Assembly: GCA_013368375.1 (NCBI GenBank)
Contig: JAACJP010000006.1
Span: 744,001 to 808,000 of the forward strand
Origin: Tricholomella constricta
Lineage: Eukaryota; Basidiomycota; Agaricomycetes; Agaricales; Lyophyllaceae
DNA length: 64,000 nucleotides
Reading direction: 5' to 3'
Under the pieces are notes generated by a model. That model was given only the letters and a program-made list of their open reading frames with translations. It ran no database searches and was not told the DNA's origin. Position numbers and translations under genes: made by a program. Within the stretch, counting starts at the first letter, position 1. Each line of letters starts with the position of its first letter. Positions 46,047-56,724 of the stretch are shown here, in pieces.

Positions 46047-46136
46047 GTGTAACCCTCCCGTGACCACATGCGCGCTTAACTACAGCTAGCGCTCCTATAA
46101 GAACACCGCTAAATCAAGATTGTGGATTGTGGCCAC
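46047..46136. repeat. Direct repeat, copy 2, adjacent to the dsRBD gene
   Basis: This second copy ends about 30 bp before the dsRNA-binding protein start codon (46167). Its CCTATAAG (46094-46101) sits about 65-70 bp upstream of that ATG, a plausible TATA position. The duplication may have copied the core promoter. Confidence 0.8.
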
Positions 46137-46166
46137 CTTTATCAACCTCTATCACCCCACAAAGAC

Positions 46167-46677
46167 ATGAACGTGGATACAAACCCAACTGAGGAGGCCG
46201 CCAATGCCCACCCGTCCACGCGTATGCGTACGTGCTACTTGCTTTCGGGATGTGTTCTAATCCTGATAGTTTGCAGATTACCGGACAGAATTAAACAATA
46301 TCGCGAAACGGCGGGAGTATCAATTGCGATACGATGTTTATTTTGAAGGGATGCCGCACATGGCTGTGTGGCATTCGGTGGTCTTCGGTAGGTGGGCAAC
46401 GATTGATCTCGTCATGGGGGAAATCGAAAGATAGGCCATAGTGAATGACAAGATATGCGGCAAAGGATCGGGGAAGACGAAGGGCGAGGCGAAGGAGAAC
46501 GCGTCGAAGGTCGCCTACGATGCTTTAGAAGCTGAAGCCTTTAACGACTCAGAGCCAGGCAAGAAAGGCAAGCAGAAAAAGACACAACGGCAAGCGACTG
46601 TAGAGGCCGCGATTATGAAGAGGGGGATAAGAGAGACGGAAATCGAGATGGCTGGGTCGCAGGCGAAGAATGATTAA
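46167..46677 (+). CDS. Small double-stranded RNA-binding domain protein
   Basis: Three exons give about 140 residues: MNVDTNPTEEAANAHPSTRM, then HYRTELNNIAKRREYQLRYD, VYFEGMPHMAVWHSVVFVND, then KICGKGSGKTKGEAKENASK and VAYDALEAEAF. The layout (alpha helix LNNIAKR, strands QLRYDVYFEG and HSVVFVNDKICGKGSG, then a KTKGEAKENASKVAYDAL helix) is the single dsRBD (DRBM) fold, with the usual K-x-A-K-x-x-A-(S/A) helix 2. The remaining tail is Lys/Gln/Glu-rich. Introns start at 46228 (donor GTACGT) and at about 46389, and phases join correctly across both. Many basidiomycetes carry such short stand-alone dsRBD proteins; the partner RNA and role are unknown. Confidence 0.8.
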
Positions 46678-48154
46678 ATGGTAACACCGCGGACGATCTA
46701 TTCGAGGGTGTAGAAAGACCAGTTTACGCACCGGGGCCATGGAATATCCAAGTTCCCATCCATATCAACTCAAAAAACGTGCCCCGGCTCTAATGAAAGG
46801 GCAAAGATAAGTTGAGGCCATTACGTGGGTGAAGGCCATCCGGATGCCTGCGAGATGATATTGTGAGAGTAATCTCGGCGCCTCTAGTAAGAATTGCCCA
46901 GCCCGAAACTTGTCGGACAGCCACGAGAGTTTGCACAGCATTTAAGGGGATAAATAGCCAGTCGAAGACGGGTATGAAAAAAATATGTCGAGATTAATCA
47001 AAGGTCAAATAAAGGACGCTTCGTTGGTGATGACGTTTCTGACATGAGGCCGATGAGGCGCTATGCTAAATGTTGCCCAGCTACAAGACGACGTTGCTAC
47101 CGGTCGCAGTACCCAAGTAGTTGTCGTAATGAGCACTTTACCATGAAAAGCATTGCGGTGCGCCTTAACCCTAGATCATTGGCATCCTTGCTGCGGGCGG
47201 AGCATATCCACAGCTCCTAGGAAATGAAAAGAACAAGATCCGTTGTCACGACATGCTGAGATTGTCGCGCTCGGGTTCTAGCATGACACCGATATATCTA
47301 TGAAGTCCGGAATTATGAACGACGATCACGAGACAGCCATTTTGGTGGCTCGGGACAAGGAGGCCCTCTGACGAGATGGAAAAGAGAAAGAAACATACGG
47401 AGGAAGATGAATATCGGAACCTGTGAGGCGGGAAGTAGAATTAGAAGGACACGACTTACTAAATGTTCCTTTTGGAATGTTTTGGCCATCACTTTTTTGC
47501 CAGCATGGGCCAAGTTGTTAAACTCTTTTGAGCGAAGGCCTGCGGTCAAGCCGAAGATAGAAGCTTGAATGTCGATGGTTCCTAAGGGATGGTCTGCGTG
47601 CAGGAAGGTGACAGGATAAAAGCTCAGAAGCGTTGATGCTATACACGTTCCACCTCTATACGAATCAGCATGTTACTAAGGAATAACTGGAAAACAGACT
47701 TATCGATCACATATTCAAGGTGCTTCAGTCCGTTTATTAGGACTAGAGCGCGCTCCGAGATTCGCGTCCAGGACACGGTAAGTATTTCTGGCAATAGTGG
47801 CACTATTATAGTTAGTTGCCGAAAAAGAGCCTATTGGTGGTGCGATTAATTTGTCCCGAGGCCACGTTCAATATGCCAATCGGTGAGAAACTGGCAGAGT
47901 TGAAGGATCATATTATGCATTGACGCGAGAGTGCACGGTCGCAGAGACGAGCTTTGCAAACGTCCAGCGCAGGTAGGAGCGGTCAAGGCGGCGTGCAGTC
48001 AAGGCAAGGACAAATTCAGCGGAAAATTCGAAGCGGAACGACGGTCCGATTAGGCACGTGATCTCGAAGGCGATAGACGCACCTCACAAACAACGATCCT
48101 AAAAAAATTGGGTTTCAAATTGATTGAAGTGCTTATAGCAAGCAGGCTACAAAA
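46678..48154. other. Gene-poor stretch with a possible unrecognised minus-strand gene
   Basis: On the minus strand between about 47990 and 47340, frames read INRTTNRLFFG (about 47845), ISERALVLINGLKHLEY (about 47760-47710) and FLHADHPLGTIDIQASIFGL followed by TAGLRSKEFNNLAHAGKKVM (47600-47480), with a clear donor GTAAGT after KTFQKEHL. They read like exons, and NR-LF-G is weakly reminiscent of a cytochrome P450 segment, but no haem-binding motif was found. It could be a remnant or a diverged gene. Confidence 0.25.
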
Positions 48155-49490
48155 ATGCAGAGCGACGACGTGATTTGGTCGGTCATTAACACCCAGTTCT
48201 GTTCTTATAAAGTCAAGTAAGCTTCCTGAGCGATTTTAATAATGAACATGGTGTTGACCAGTTTCACACAGAACTACAACACAGAACTTCTGCCGCAATG
48301 AATACAATGTCACCGGCTTCTGCAATCGCCAGTCATGTCCGCTTGCCAACTCGAGATACGCCACAGTGCGAGAGCAGGAAGGTGCGTCAGACTACCAAGC
48401 ACCTCAGCAGTCTCTAGATGAACGAGATATCTAGGCGTGCTCTACTTATTCGTGAAAACGATCGAGCGTGCGCACAGTCCCGCACGTATGTGGGAGCGAA
48501 TAAAATTGTCAAATAACTATACGAAGGCCTTGGAGCAGGTACGCTACGCCACCCCTTCGCATCCAAACCGAGCTACAACACTCGTCGGTGTCGTAGATTG
48601 ATAATGAGCTCCTCCACTGGCCGAACTTCACAATCCACAAGTGCAAGCAGCGCGTAACAAAGATCACACAATACCTCATCAAGATGCGGCGCATGAAGCT
48701 GCGGCAGCAGTGCGCGCTCTTCTGAACTACTTCGGACCATGAACACTCACTTTTCCTCCCTCCCCCAGGCCCAAACTTATCGGTGTGAAGAAAAAGCTCG
48801 ACCGGCGCGAAGCTGTGCGGGAGCGCAAAGCGCTCTCTGCCGCGCACCTTGAACGGTCGATTGAAAAGGAGCTCATCGAGCGGCTTAAGTCGAAGGCGTA
48901 CGGCGACGCGCCGCTCAACGTCAACGAGAGCGTGTGGCAGGCGATCTTGGACCGTGAGAAGAGCGGTGGTGTCGCAAACGCGGAGCTGGAAGACGGAGAG
49001 CTGGACATGCTAGACGACGAGACGGACGAGGAGGATGAGGATCTACTGGAGGATGAAGAGGAGGGCGAGTGGGGTGACCGCGAGTTCGTAAGTGATATCA
49101 GCGGGGATGAAGACGACGGCCTAAGTGATCTGGAGGATATTGCGGTGAGCCGGTTCTTTATACCGCTTGGTTTAGCGGGAACTAATGTGGTGCCGCTGCA
49201 GGATGGAGCGGAGGATGATGAGGAATCGAGCGAGGAGAAAGAATCGGACGAGGAGGGAGAGAATACGCAACCAAAAGCTTCTCTCGGGAAGCGGAAGGCC
49301 TCATCGGCGCCAGCACCTAAACCACCGCGGAAGCGGCCAGACAAAAAGGCCAAAAGTACGTCCATGTCAAGTATAAACTTATTCACAAATCTCAATCCTC
49401 TTATTCACAGGAGGACCCCGCGTCGAGGTGGAGTACGAACAGGAGATGGAGAGTGTCCCTCTATCTAAGTCGGCGCTGGCGAATTGGTAG
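48155..49490 (+). CDS. MAK16: Ribosome biogenesis protein MAK16
   Basis: A nucleolar factor of the 60S pre-ribosome. The spliced product begins [20 protein letters not shown], then [112 protein letters not shown] and [20 protein letters not shown]. The FCRNEY..CNR..CP.ANS cysteine set and the KCKQR motif are diagnostic. A very acidic C-terminal tract follows ([20 protein letters not shown]), then a basic patch ([12 protein letters not shown]), and the protein ends [18 protein letters not shown] with TAG at 49488-49490. About six introns, the first at about 48218. The gene is tail to tail with SUR2. The length is normal for the family. Confidence 0.96.
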
Positions 49491-49743
49491 CATTATTTTC
49501 TGCAGGGTGTCTCTATACATTTGTTGGTTACTCCTTCCGTATCGTCCTCTATCTCCATGGAGCCACATCCGTCCTTGATCATCATTAGGGGGGGTATCAC
49601 ACTGTAAGGTGGAGACACTAGGATAAGGTGTAGAGTGAGAGAGAGAGAGAGCGGAATAACTGATAGAACAATGGTTTGAAGTCATAGGATAGCTAGGAGA
49701 GCATATGAGGGGATCTTGGAGGGGTGTCGCGATTTGCAGGGCA

Positions 49744-50848
49744 TTACTCAGCCTTCTGCTGCTTTTGTTTGCGAAGCTCTATATCGCGACGAGTCATGCG
49801 TGTGCCGAGGAGACTGTCCCAGTGTATGAAGAATGGCTGTGAAAAATTCGACTTGATGCCGATGGTCTAGAAAGCAAGGAAGATTGCCTGGAGTTAGCTG
49901 CGCAGCCCCAAGTACCAACAGGTAAAGGAAAGGCAACGGGGGAGGGATGGAACGCACCTGATGATGGATATCGTGATAGTCGGCATTGTTCCCAGTTATG
50001 AGCTGGAGTGGATCGAAGGGGAGGCTGTAGCCACAGTGGTCATCGACAGTCTTGAAGGTAGAGAAGATGAAGAGAAGCGTCGCCTGACGCGTGCTCATCC
50101 CAGTGAGGAGTTCTGCCAGTGCAGCGCCGAGAGAGTCGAGGAGGAAGCCCTCCACAGGGTGGTTATAGAGTGACCCAAAGGCGTATGGAACGTAGAGACG
50201 GTGGTGTACAGAGTGAAACTTCTTGTAGAGGTATTTGTTGACGTGCATAAGTCGATGGAGGAAGTATTGCCATGTGTCGATAATAAACCTAGAATGCGTT
50301 TAGGATCATGAATACATAGGCGTGGATGATTGAAGGACGTACATGGCGCAGAGAAACTGGCACGATGGTATTGCCCACCAGTAGACGTAATACACGAGAT
50401 CTGAAAGTACGTGCCCCGCGTTCTGCTCATCCACAGCCCACTCCACCAAAGGCTGCAGACGTGCCGCAATTGCCTGTAATTGCCCCGAGTGGTTTGCGAC
50501 TTTCATTTCATCACTAAGCCAAAAAAGGCCAAGGATAGTCTGAATGACCTGCTGAAGGAGCACAGCCCAGACAACCTCGGAACGGGTTGCACGATTTCGC
50601 GACTGGACCTCTGCAGAGTCGTGTATACGATATTTATCGAGCCATTTCCAGCCCGAAATGTCGAGGAAATGGAAGAAAAGGGAGAGAGACCAGTAGGCGA
50701 CTATGGGCCCAGCGAGAGCGAGATGGTGGTCGGGGATGCCTGCGATTAGAGTTGGCTTGTAGGAGTAGTAGAAAGGGGAGGCGGCGAGCAGACAGTCTTT
50801 GGCGCCGTCGAGCATGGCGTCATGGACTTTGCAGACGGTCGCGTTCAT
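49744..50848 (-). CDS. SUR2: Sphinganine C4-hydroxylase (Sur2)
   Basis: A di-iron ER membrane hydroxylase that converts dihydrosphingosine to phytosphingosine. It starts MNATVCKVHDAMLDGAKDCL and includes PDHHLALAGPIVAYWSLSLF, RNRATRSEVVWAVLLQQVIQ and QTILGLFWLSDEM. The fatty-acid-hydroxylase histidine boxes are HRLMH (in DTWQYFLHRLMH), HSVHH (KKFHSVHHRLYVPYAFGSLY) and HDIHH (NNADYHDIHH), with NHPVEGFLLDSLGAALAELL between. The C-terminal exon reads TIGIKSNFSQPFFIHWDSLL, GTRMTRRDIELRKQKQQKAE, then TAA at 49744-49746. All three His boxes are intact. About three introns. The start follows the first ATG of the membrane-protein frame. The gene shares about 160 bp of flanking sequence with the CNOT9 stop, on the same strand. 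Confidence 0.93.
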
Positions 50849-51011
50849 GACAGAGCAGAACCAAATTTCAGACAATCACACTTCTCACGCGTACAGACAA
50901 ATAATATATTCAATATTGGGCAACTTTCAATGTACAACTTTTACTCTTGTTGGAATAATAAAGCAGTGAATAACAATGACAGTATGTAGAGTCCGATGCA
51001 GGTTCCAGGTA

Positions 51012-52286
51012 CTAAGGTTCGTTGAGATTGTGCAGAAGAGTCGTGAGGCATCGTTTCGTGACCATATCGCCCTACCCTTTATCAGACTCTGCTTCCAGCG
51101 CATGGATCAAGCAACATACCTTCAAAAGGGTGCTGAAAGTCTGGTCACGGAGAGGTTCGGGCAGGCATGCGCGCAGGGCCTCTCTCGCCCTACATTCCTT
51201 TCGTTTAGCGACACATTGACACTGCCACAGTCTGACTCACCTAAGGTTGTCGCTCAGGCGCAGGTAGCACCTGACGACATGCTTGAGAAGCCTCACAGCC
51301 TGCGTCTCCACGAGCTGATTGACCATATTGCTGAGCACAGTGCCCACAGCGTAGAAACGCTCATAGGTGTGGCAGATGTATGTCAGCCCCGTCTCGTCGA
51401 GCAGAATTTTCTGCACAATGAATATGGCGACGGTTTTTGAAAGTTCGGAACCCGTCTCCATGATGCGGAGGCACAGGGGAATTATTTCCGTCGATAGTAG
51501 AAAATGGATTACAGTATTGTTGTCGTTTTGCTGCGAGGCCAACATGGTTTCAGCAGGGTCAGAGCATGACAATGACCATAAGCGTACCTTTACAAGTGCA
51601 CCGATAACGCCGAGAGAAGTGAGTCGCAGATATTCAAATGGGCGTGTTTTGGAGGTCGTGTTCAAGAATGGATACAAGAAGAGTGGTATGTGGGCTGCAG
51701 CGACAATGAGGCGGGCGGTTATGAGAGTGCGAAAGCACGCAAACTCACCATTGAGGAATAGTTGTCGTGTCTCTGAATGGGAGGCAACACATTGTAAAAG
51801 GGCTAGGGCATTGCAGACTCGGTTGGAAACGTGGGCAGTGAGATTTGGCGGTGAGAGCAGGGGGTATACTGAAACAATCTCCTGGAGCAGTGCAGGCATG
51901 ATACCTAGTATACGTTCAGTATTTCTTTCAAAAAGGATAGTACAGGTGAAAAACGCACCAAAAGAGTGCCAGAGGACGAGTGCAAGGTCGTCGTATTGTT
52001 CACGTTTCTTACTCAGCTCCAACAATGCCCCCTCCCTCGTATTAGGATCCATGAGATCGACCACCAGGCTATAAATCTTGTTGTCCTCTTGTGCAGCGAG
52101 AGCGGCATTGACGTTGTTGTTGGCCATAAATTGGCCCACGCCCTGGTGGGGACCCGAGTGTGTGAGCGAGGCCGACGAGAGCGGTGGGGTCACCGAGTAG
52201 TTGGAAAGGCCCCCACGGGCGTAGGGATTGTACTGAGCATTGTGCTGAAGATATGAAATGGGTTTGGGGGAGACAAGGCCTGCCAT
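51012..52286 (-). CDS. CAF40: CCR4-NOT subunit CNOT9 (Caf40/Rcd1)
   Basis: An armadillo-repeat subunit of the CCR4-NOT deadenylase complex. It begins [20 protein letters not shown], with a short Gly/Asn-rich region, then [42 protein letters not shown]...[146 protein letters not shown] and [20 protein letters not shown]. The last exons read [20 protein letters not shown], then [19 protein letters not shown] and TAG at 51012-51014. This is highly conserved across eukaryotes. About five introns. Confidence 0.96.
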
Positions 52287-52460
52287 TGCAGACGGGGAGC
52301 ACAACGGACCCACAGTGCTCGTCAACAACTGGCGCGGCGTAGACGAAGAATAGGCGTCACACTTGGGTCACGTCACATCCGGGTATCAAGAATCTCATGT
52401 GGTACTTATGCTACTTATATACAACCAATCCACACGCACAAAATAGACATACATTCCCAT

Positions 52461-54760
52461 CTACAGTCCAGCTGCGTGGTGCAACAGCCCCAATAGTTTG
52501 TACTGCGTTTTTGTGTCAGCTTGAACAAAAATATAATAGTAGTCATACCTTCTCCTCCTCCGAGTCTGAAAACATTGACCAGTGGCCATATTCATCCTTA
52601 AATTCAATTGCAAAGGAGTGTGGGATGGCCTCCAGATCCTCGTAACCCTCATTCCACTCTCTCAATCCGCGAAGCTTACCTCGCAACTCAACCTTGTCCA
52701 AATAATGTTGGGTATCCTAGGAAGTTGCCTTAAGTGAACAGCCATGAAATGAAACGCTCATCGCACCTTTGGACTTCTGTAGAAATAAGCAGCAGTGCCG
52801 ATGAACTTATAGAACCTTCTCTTCCACAGCAACGAGTCGTTTGTCTGCATTGTCACCCAGCCCGACACCAGAGTATCCACGTTATGGTTCTTCTTCACTT
52901 TCGCCTCAGCCAACTGTATCTTCTTCCTCCTCTCCACCTCCTCCCTCCGCCTTGTCTCCTCCGCGCGTCTAGCCGCCTCATCTGCCATCCGCGCCTGCTC
53001 CCTCCTCCACTCTTCCAACCTCCGATGTTCTTCCATCCTTCTCTCTCGGTCGACCCTTTTCCGCTCCTCAATCTCTATTCGCTTCCTTTCCTCTTCCTCC
53101 TTCTCCAGCTTCTCCTTCCTTCTACGCTCAGTCGCAATACGCTGCAGCTCGTCTTCAAAGGACGCACGGCGCCGTGCCTCCGCCTCCTCCTCCTCCCTCA
53201 TCTCCTCCTCCTTCTTTCTCTTCAACTCCTTCTTACGCCGCTCTTCCTCCCTCCGTGCCTCCTCTTCCTCCTCATGCCGCTGCCTCAGCTCCTCCTGCCG
53301 TTTCCGCAACCTTTCCGCAGCATCCATCGGTTCCGCCGTCCATTTCCCGCGCAGCGGCAACGACATCGAAGGCACTACTGGCCCGCCCTGGCTCTGGCTC
53401 TGCACTTGACCTCGACCCTGATCCTGCTGCCACCGCCCCGGCTCCCCATACATGCCGCCAAACTCGTCCACCGGCGCCCCATGCATATTCGAGCTGCTCG
53501 CATGCGAAATGACCGCATACTCCGACAGACTCCCTGTCCGGGAGCGCTGCGGCACTTCGTACGGTGTCGAGCTCGGGGCAGGGCCCCGCACAGGCACGAG
53601 CGGCGGCGGGTACACGAAGCCCTTCTGTGCTTGGGGCTGATGTTGCGGATGCTGTAATTGTTGTTGTTGTTGCGCGATGGTGAACTTGCCCTTATCCTTG
53701 GGAGGCGTCGGGGGCACGCCTGGGTCGTCAGATCCTTCGTCAGTAGAGTCTGTCTTCTTCTTGCGCCGGATGAACGAAGAGAACATGCTCGCGGATTTGA
53801 CCATGGGCTGTGCGCTTACGCCGGGGTTTTGGTGAGTGTTCGGGTAGCTGTTAGGTGCGGGAGCCTCGGAGGCGACACGCCGAACGGGTTCGAAGACGAA
53901 GGCGCCTGCGCCGGGGTCGGGGAGAGTCTTGTTCTTGTTAGCGGGGGGTGAGCCTGTTGTACGTGATCGCAGGCGTGTGTTCGGGTTCGGGTTTGGGTTG
54001 GAGGTAGGCGCAGCACGTCCCATCTGAAATGTCGACGCTGAGTTAGGGGTATCTGGTTCGTCTTCCTGTACGAGGGAGCTATGCACGGCTTCAGGAGTCA
54101 ATTGTGCAAGATCATCGACTGTCAAAGTCGTCTGGTGTTTCTATGGTGCAAAGGAAAAAGAGACAATATATGTGAGCATGGGTTGTTTATGTACCCAATA
54201 CACCACACAATGGGGTCAGGGAGAACAATGAAGAAAACAATACGGACTTTGAAGATGGCTCCAACTCGGCGCGAGTGGACCAGCGCCCGCGCTGTAATTG
54301 TTATACCGACCAATGAGAGCAGTAGCGAGGTGGAGCAAGGGGACGCACCTTTCTTCACAGCAGGGATGGAGGTTGGGATATAGTTGATGACGACGAAGCC
54401 TGGCTCGCCATCGACCTCCTCACGATAGAACCCAATGTGGACCTGCTCTGGGTCCTCGATACTGCGCTTCAGTTCGCGGAGGCCTCCGCTTCCATGGTCG
54501 AAAAGCGCGATCTCATCGAACTGTCATGAATGAGTCGGGGTCAATTTCGCTCTGGTGCATGTCAATTCGTACACTAGACTCACTTTCGAGTACTGTAGCA
54601 GCAGCCTACAAGCGAGAGTAAATCATGGAATGAACATGAATACGACTGCATCTACTCATGTAGAAAAGTAAACTCCTCACCAATTATTGGTGTTACGAAC
54701 ATCGATGATGGATTCATACGCTCCCACAATTGCACCGGGGTCAGATAGATTGAGCGCCAT
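52461..54760 (-). CDS. ADF-H domain, charged coiled coil and PH domain protein
   Basis: An unusual actin-linked adaptor. The N-terminal exons read MALNLSDPGAIVGAYESIID, RNTNNWLLLQYSKFDEIALF, GSGGLRELKRSIEDPEQVHV, GFYREEVDGEPGFVVINYIP, then ARALVHSRRVGAIFK. This is the ADF-homology fold in the coactosin/drebrin style. A Pro/Gln-rich linker follows. A long Glu/Arg/Lys helix then runs about 150 residues (AERLRKRQEELRQRHEEEEE to EETRRREEVERRKKIQLAEA). A C-terminal PH-like domain comes next (VSGWVTMQTNDSLLWKRRFY, KFIGTAAYFYRSPK, AIEFKDEYGHWSMFSDSEEE, KYKLLGLLHHAAGL). At least five introns, one separating SEEEK from YKLLG. It probably binds F-actin and a membrane lipid or partner, and may regulate endocytosis or cortical actin (inference). 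Confidence 0.83.
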
Positions 54761-55090
54761 AAGCACGCGTAGCCGTGTTCCCTGGCCCGAAAAAGTTACA
54801 GAATGTACAACAGTACAGAAGGAAAATAGGCAAAATGAGTGAGAAGTGTTCAAAGATGTTCATCGTCCCGCGGGTCTGTTTGACTTTCCACGTGCTCTTT
54901 CATCAGAACCTGTCGAGGTTTTTAGATGGAAGGAAATCGACAACAAGACATGTAAGCACTTGTCGATGGAGCAGAGATATACATATGAAGGTGAAAGAGA
55001 ATCAAATGGAATCGATGTGATACACGAGAATCATGCAGCCGGATGACCACCTGCACATCACATCCATCCTTCCAGGGCCGAGTGAACGCT
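54761..55090. other. Intergenic, no feature seen
   Basis: A 330-bp space between two minus-strand genes. It contains the upstream region of the ADF-H/PH gene and the 3' flank of the DUF1295 gene. No motif was identified. Confidence 0.5.
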
Positions 55091-56724
55091 CTATTCATCG
55101 CTCTCCGATCTTTGTCTATTCCTCTCCTCCTCCATTGCTCCCTCGCCATCGCCACCCTCCGCATCGAAACGATACATAGGAAAATCTAGCAACACTGTTT
55201 TCTTTAACCACACCGGCAACCGCAAATAGAGCGTCTGTGGAAGCGGGATGAGGATAGATGTCCGACTGAGGTACGCCTGGTACTGCGGCCACGCATCGGC
55301 ATGTTGTTTGTTTGGCTGAAGGCCATGCGTCTCGAGGTAATAGCGCTTAGCTTGGGGTTTCTCGGCGGAAGGGATGCCTGAAGCAAACATAAGGAGCCTA
55401 GGAACTCATTGCATTGGAGAACATTTACGATCGGAGGCTGCGACTTACAGTACGGTGAACAAGGGTGACATGATTGCACCATACTGAGCAGCCTTGGCTG
55501 ATGGGGACAAAGAGCCGTTCGTGGTAGGCGAGAGGCACAGAATCCAGATACCCCACCAACACATCATCCTGACGAATCAAGTCAGAAATGAGGCGGATCC
55601 TTACACAGATTTATACCAACGCACTCTCCGAAGTATGGTGGATGGCGAGACCACGCCCACAGTCCTGACTGTGAAACGATAAAGATATGTTCAATGTTCT
55701 GCGCCGATGCTTACATTGATAGGTCTGCCTTCCTTGCTGGCCGGACTTTGCTTCCAGTTATACTTGATGACAGTTTTAAAAAAGAGTCCTGTGAGAAATT
55801 ACTTATGGCTCACTTTTTGCTGATCTGCAACGGATTCAATAAAGAATCCAAGCGTCCAGAGTACGATCCCAGCAATATCTCGAGAAGTTCCGAAGGCAGG
55901 GCTAGATCCCTGGTTTCTAATGTCCGAGACGGCAGGAGAATTCAAGATCGTGACAGGCAGAGAGACGGTCCAGACCTGGGATGAACTATGTCATCAGTAG
56001 GCTTTCAATTGTTTCGAGGGATCTGAGTTTACCCAGACAATTTGTCCTGTCAGAGAGGGCAGAATATCAGCATGAAAAGGAGACAGTGATAGAAAGAAGG
56101 AAAATTACCGATCCAGAATGCTGTTAAAAAGTAACAATGATATAAACCTGGTGCAACCGCATGCGGCACGAGTCAAAGTGGCCTCACCCAAAAACTTGAA
56201 AAAATGGCTTCGAATTTGGTCAAAGCGCGCGTCACTCCCGACTTTCAGTACACGATAGAGAAGGAATCCTGGGCGACCATCGTTTCACGCGTTTGAAGTT
56301 AAATTGAGTTGAACATTTACCCGCAATCCGAACGGCCCATAGCATCACGAAGACACTAGCAACTGGCGACCTCGCACTTCAATAAATTAAATGCACATAT
56401 TAGGTTGAGAATAAGTACCGATATTTCGAGCATGAAACGTGTTCCCAATTAAGAGCGTGAGCAGCGCTATAGGCCCCGATGTTAAACAGTGAATCCTCTC
56501 AGAGAATCTGGAACGACTCGCCAAGAACGAAAAAGTTGGATCCTGCAAGTATAATCAGCCCCGCCCAGTACTAAGTTATGGCAGCAACACCTACCGCCCG
56601 CAAAGTCAGTAATCTTATCGAATTTGAACGTCCAGGCAATGGCAAAAGCCAGGAGTTGGTATCCAATAGTGACAAGGAGGGTGAGCGAGAGGTAGAACCG
56701 GTCTAAAGCATATACAGGCGCCAT
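55091..56724 (-). CDS. DUF1295 / steroid-reductase-like multi-span membrane protein
   Basis: An integral membrane protein of the DUF1295 family, related to 3-oxo-5-alpha-steroid 4-dehydrogenase and isoprenylcysteine methyltransferase folds. It starts MAPVYALDRFYLSLTLLVTI, then GYQLLAFAIAWTFKFDKITD, FAGGSNFFVLG. Further exons include AVRIAGFLLYRVLKVGSDAR, FDQIRSHFFKFLGFW and VWTVSLPVTILNSP. The C-terminal part reads MFASGIPSAEKPQAKRYYLE, WPQYQAYLSRTSILIPLPQT and LYLRLPVWLKKTVLLDFPMY, ending in an acidic/Arg-rich tail (RNRQRSESDE). The FDKITDFAGG-(T/S)NF segment is the family signature. About nine introns; several internal junctions were not worked out exactly. The substrate is unknown. Confidence 0.8.

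Noticed and set aside
48727..49395. 222-codon minus-strand Ser-rich frame
   Set aside because: It is antisense to the acidic tail of MAK16; GAG/GAT codons read backwards as Ser/Leu.
52734..53657. 307-codon plus-strand frame, Leu/Pro-rich
   Set aside because: It is antisense to the Glu/Arg/Lys helix of the ADF-H/PH protein. GAR/CGN codons read backwards give Leu/Ser/Pro, so its length is an artefact.
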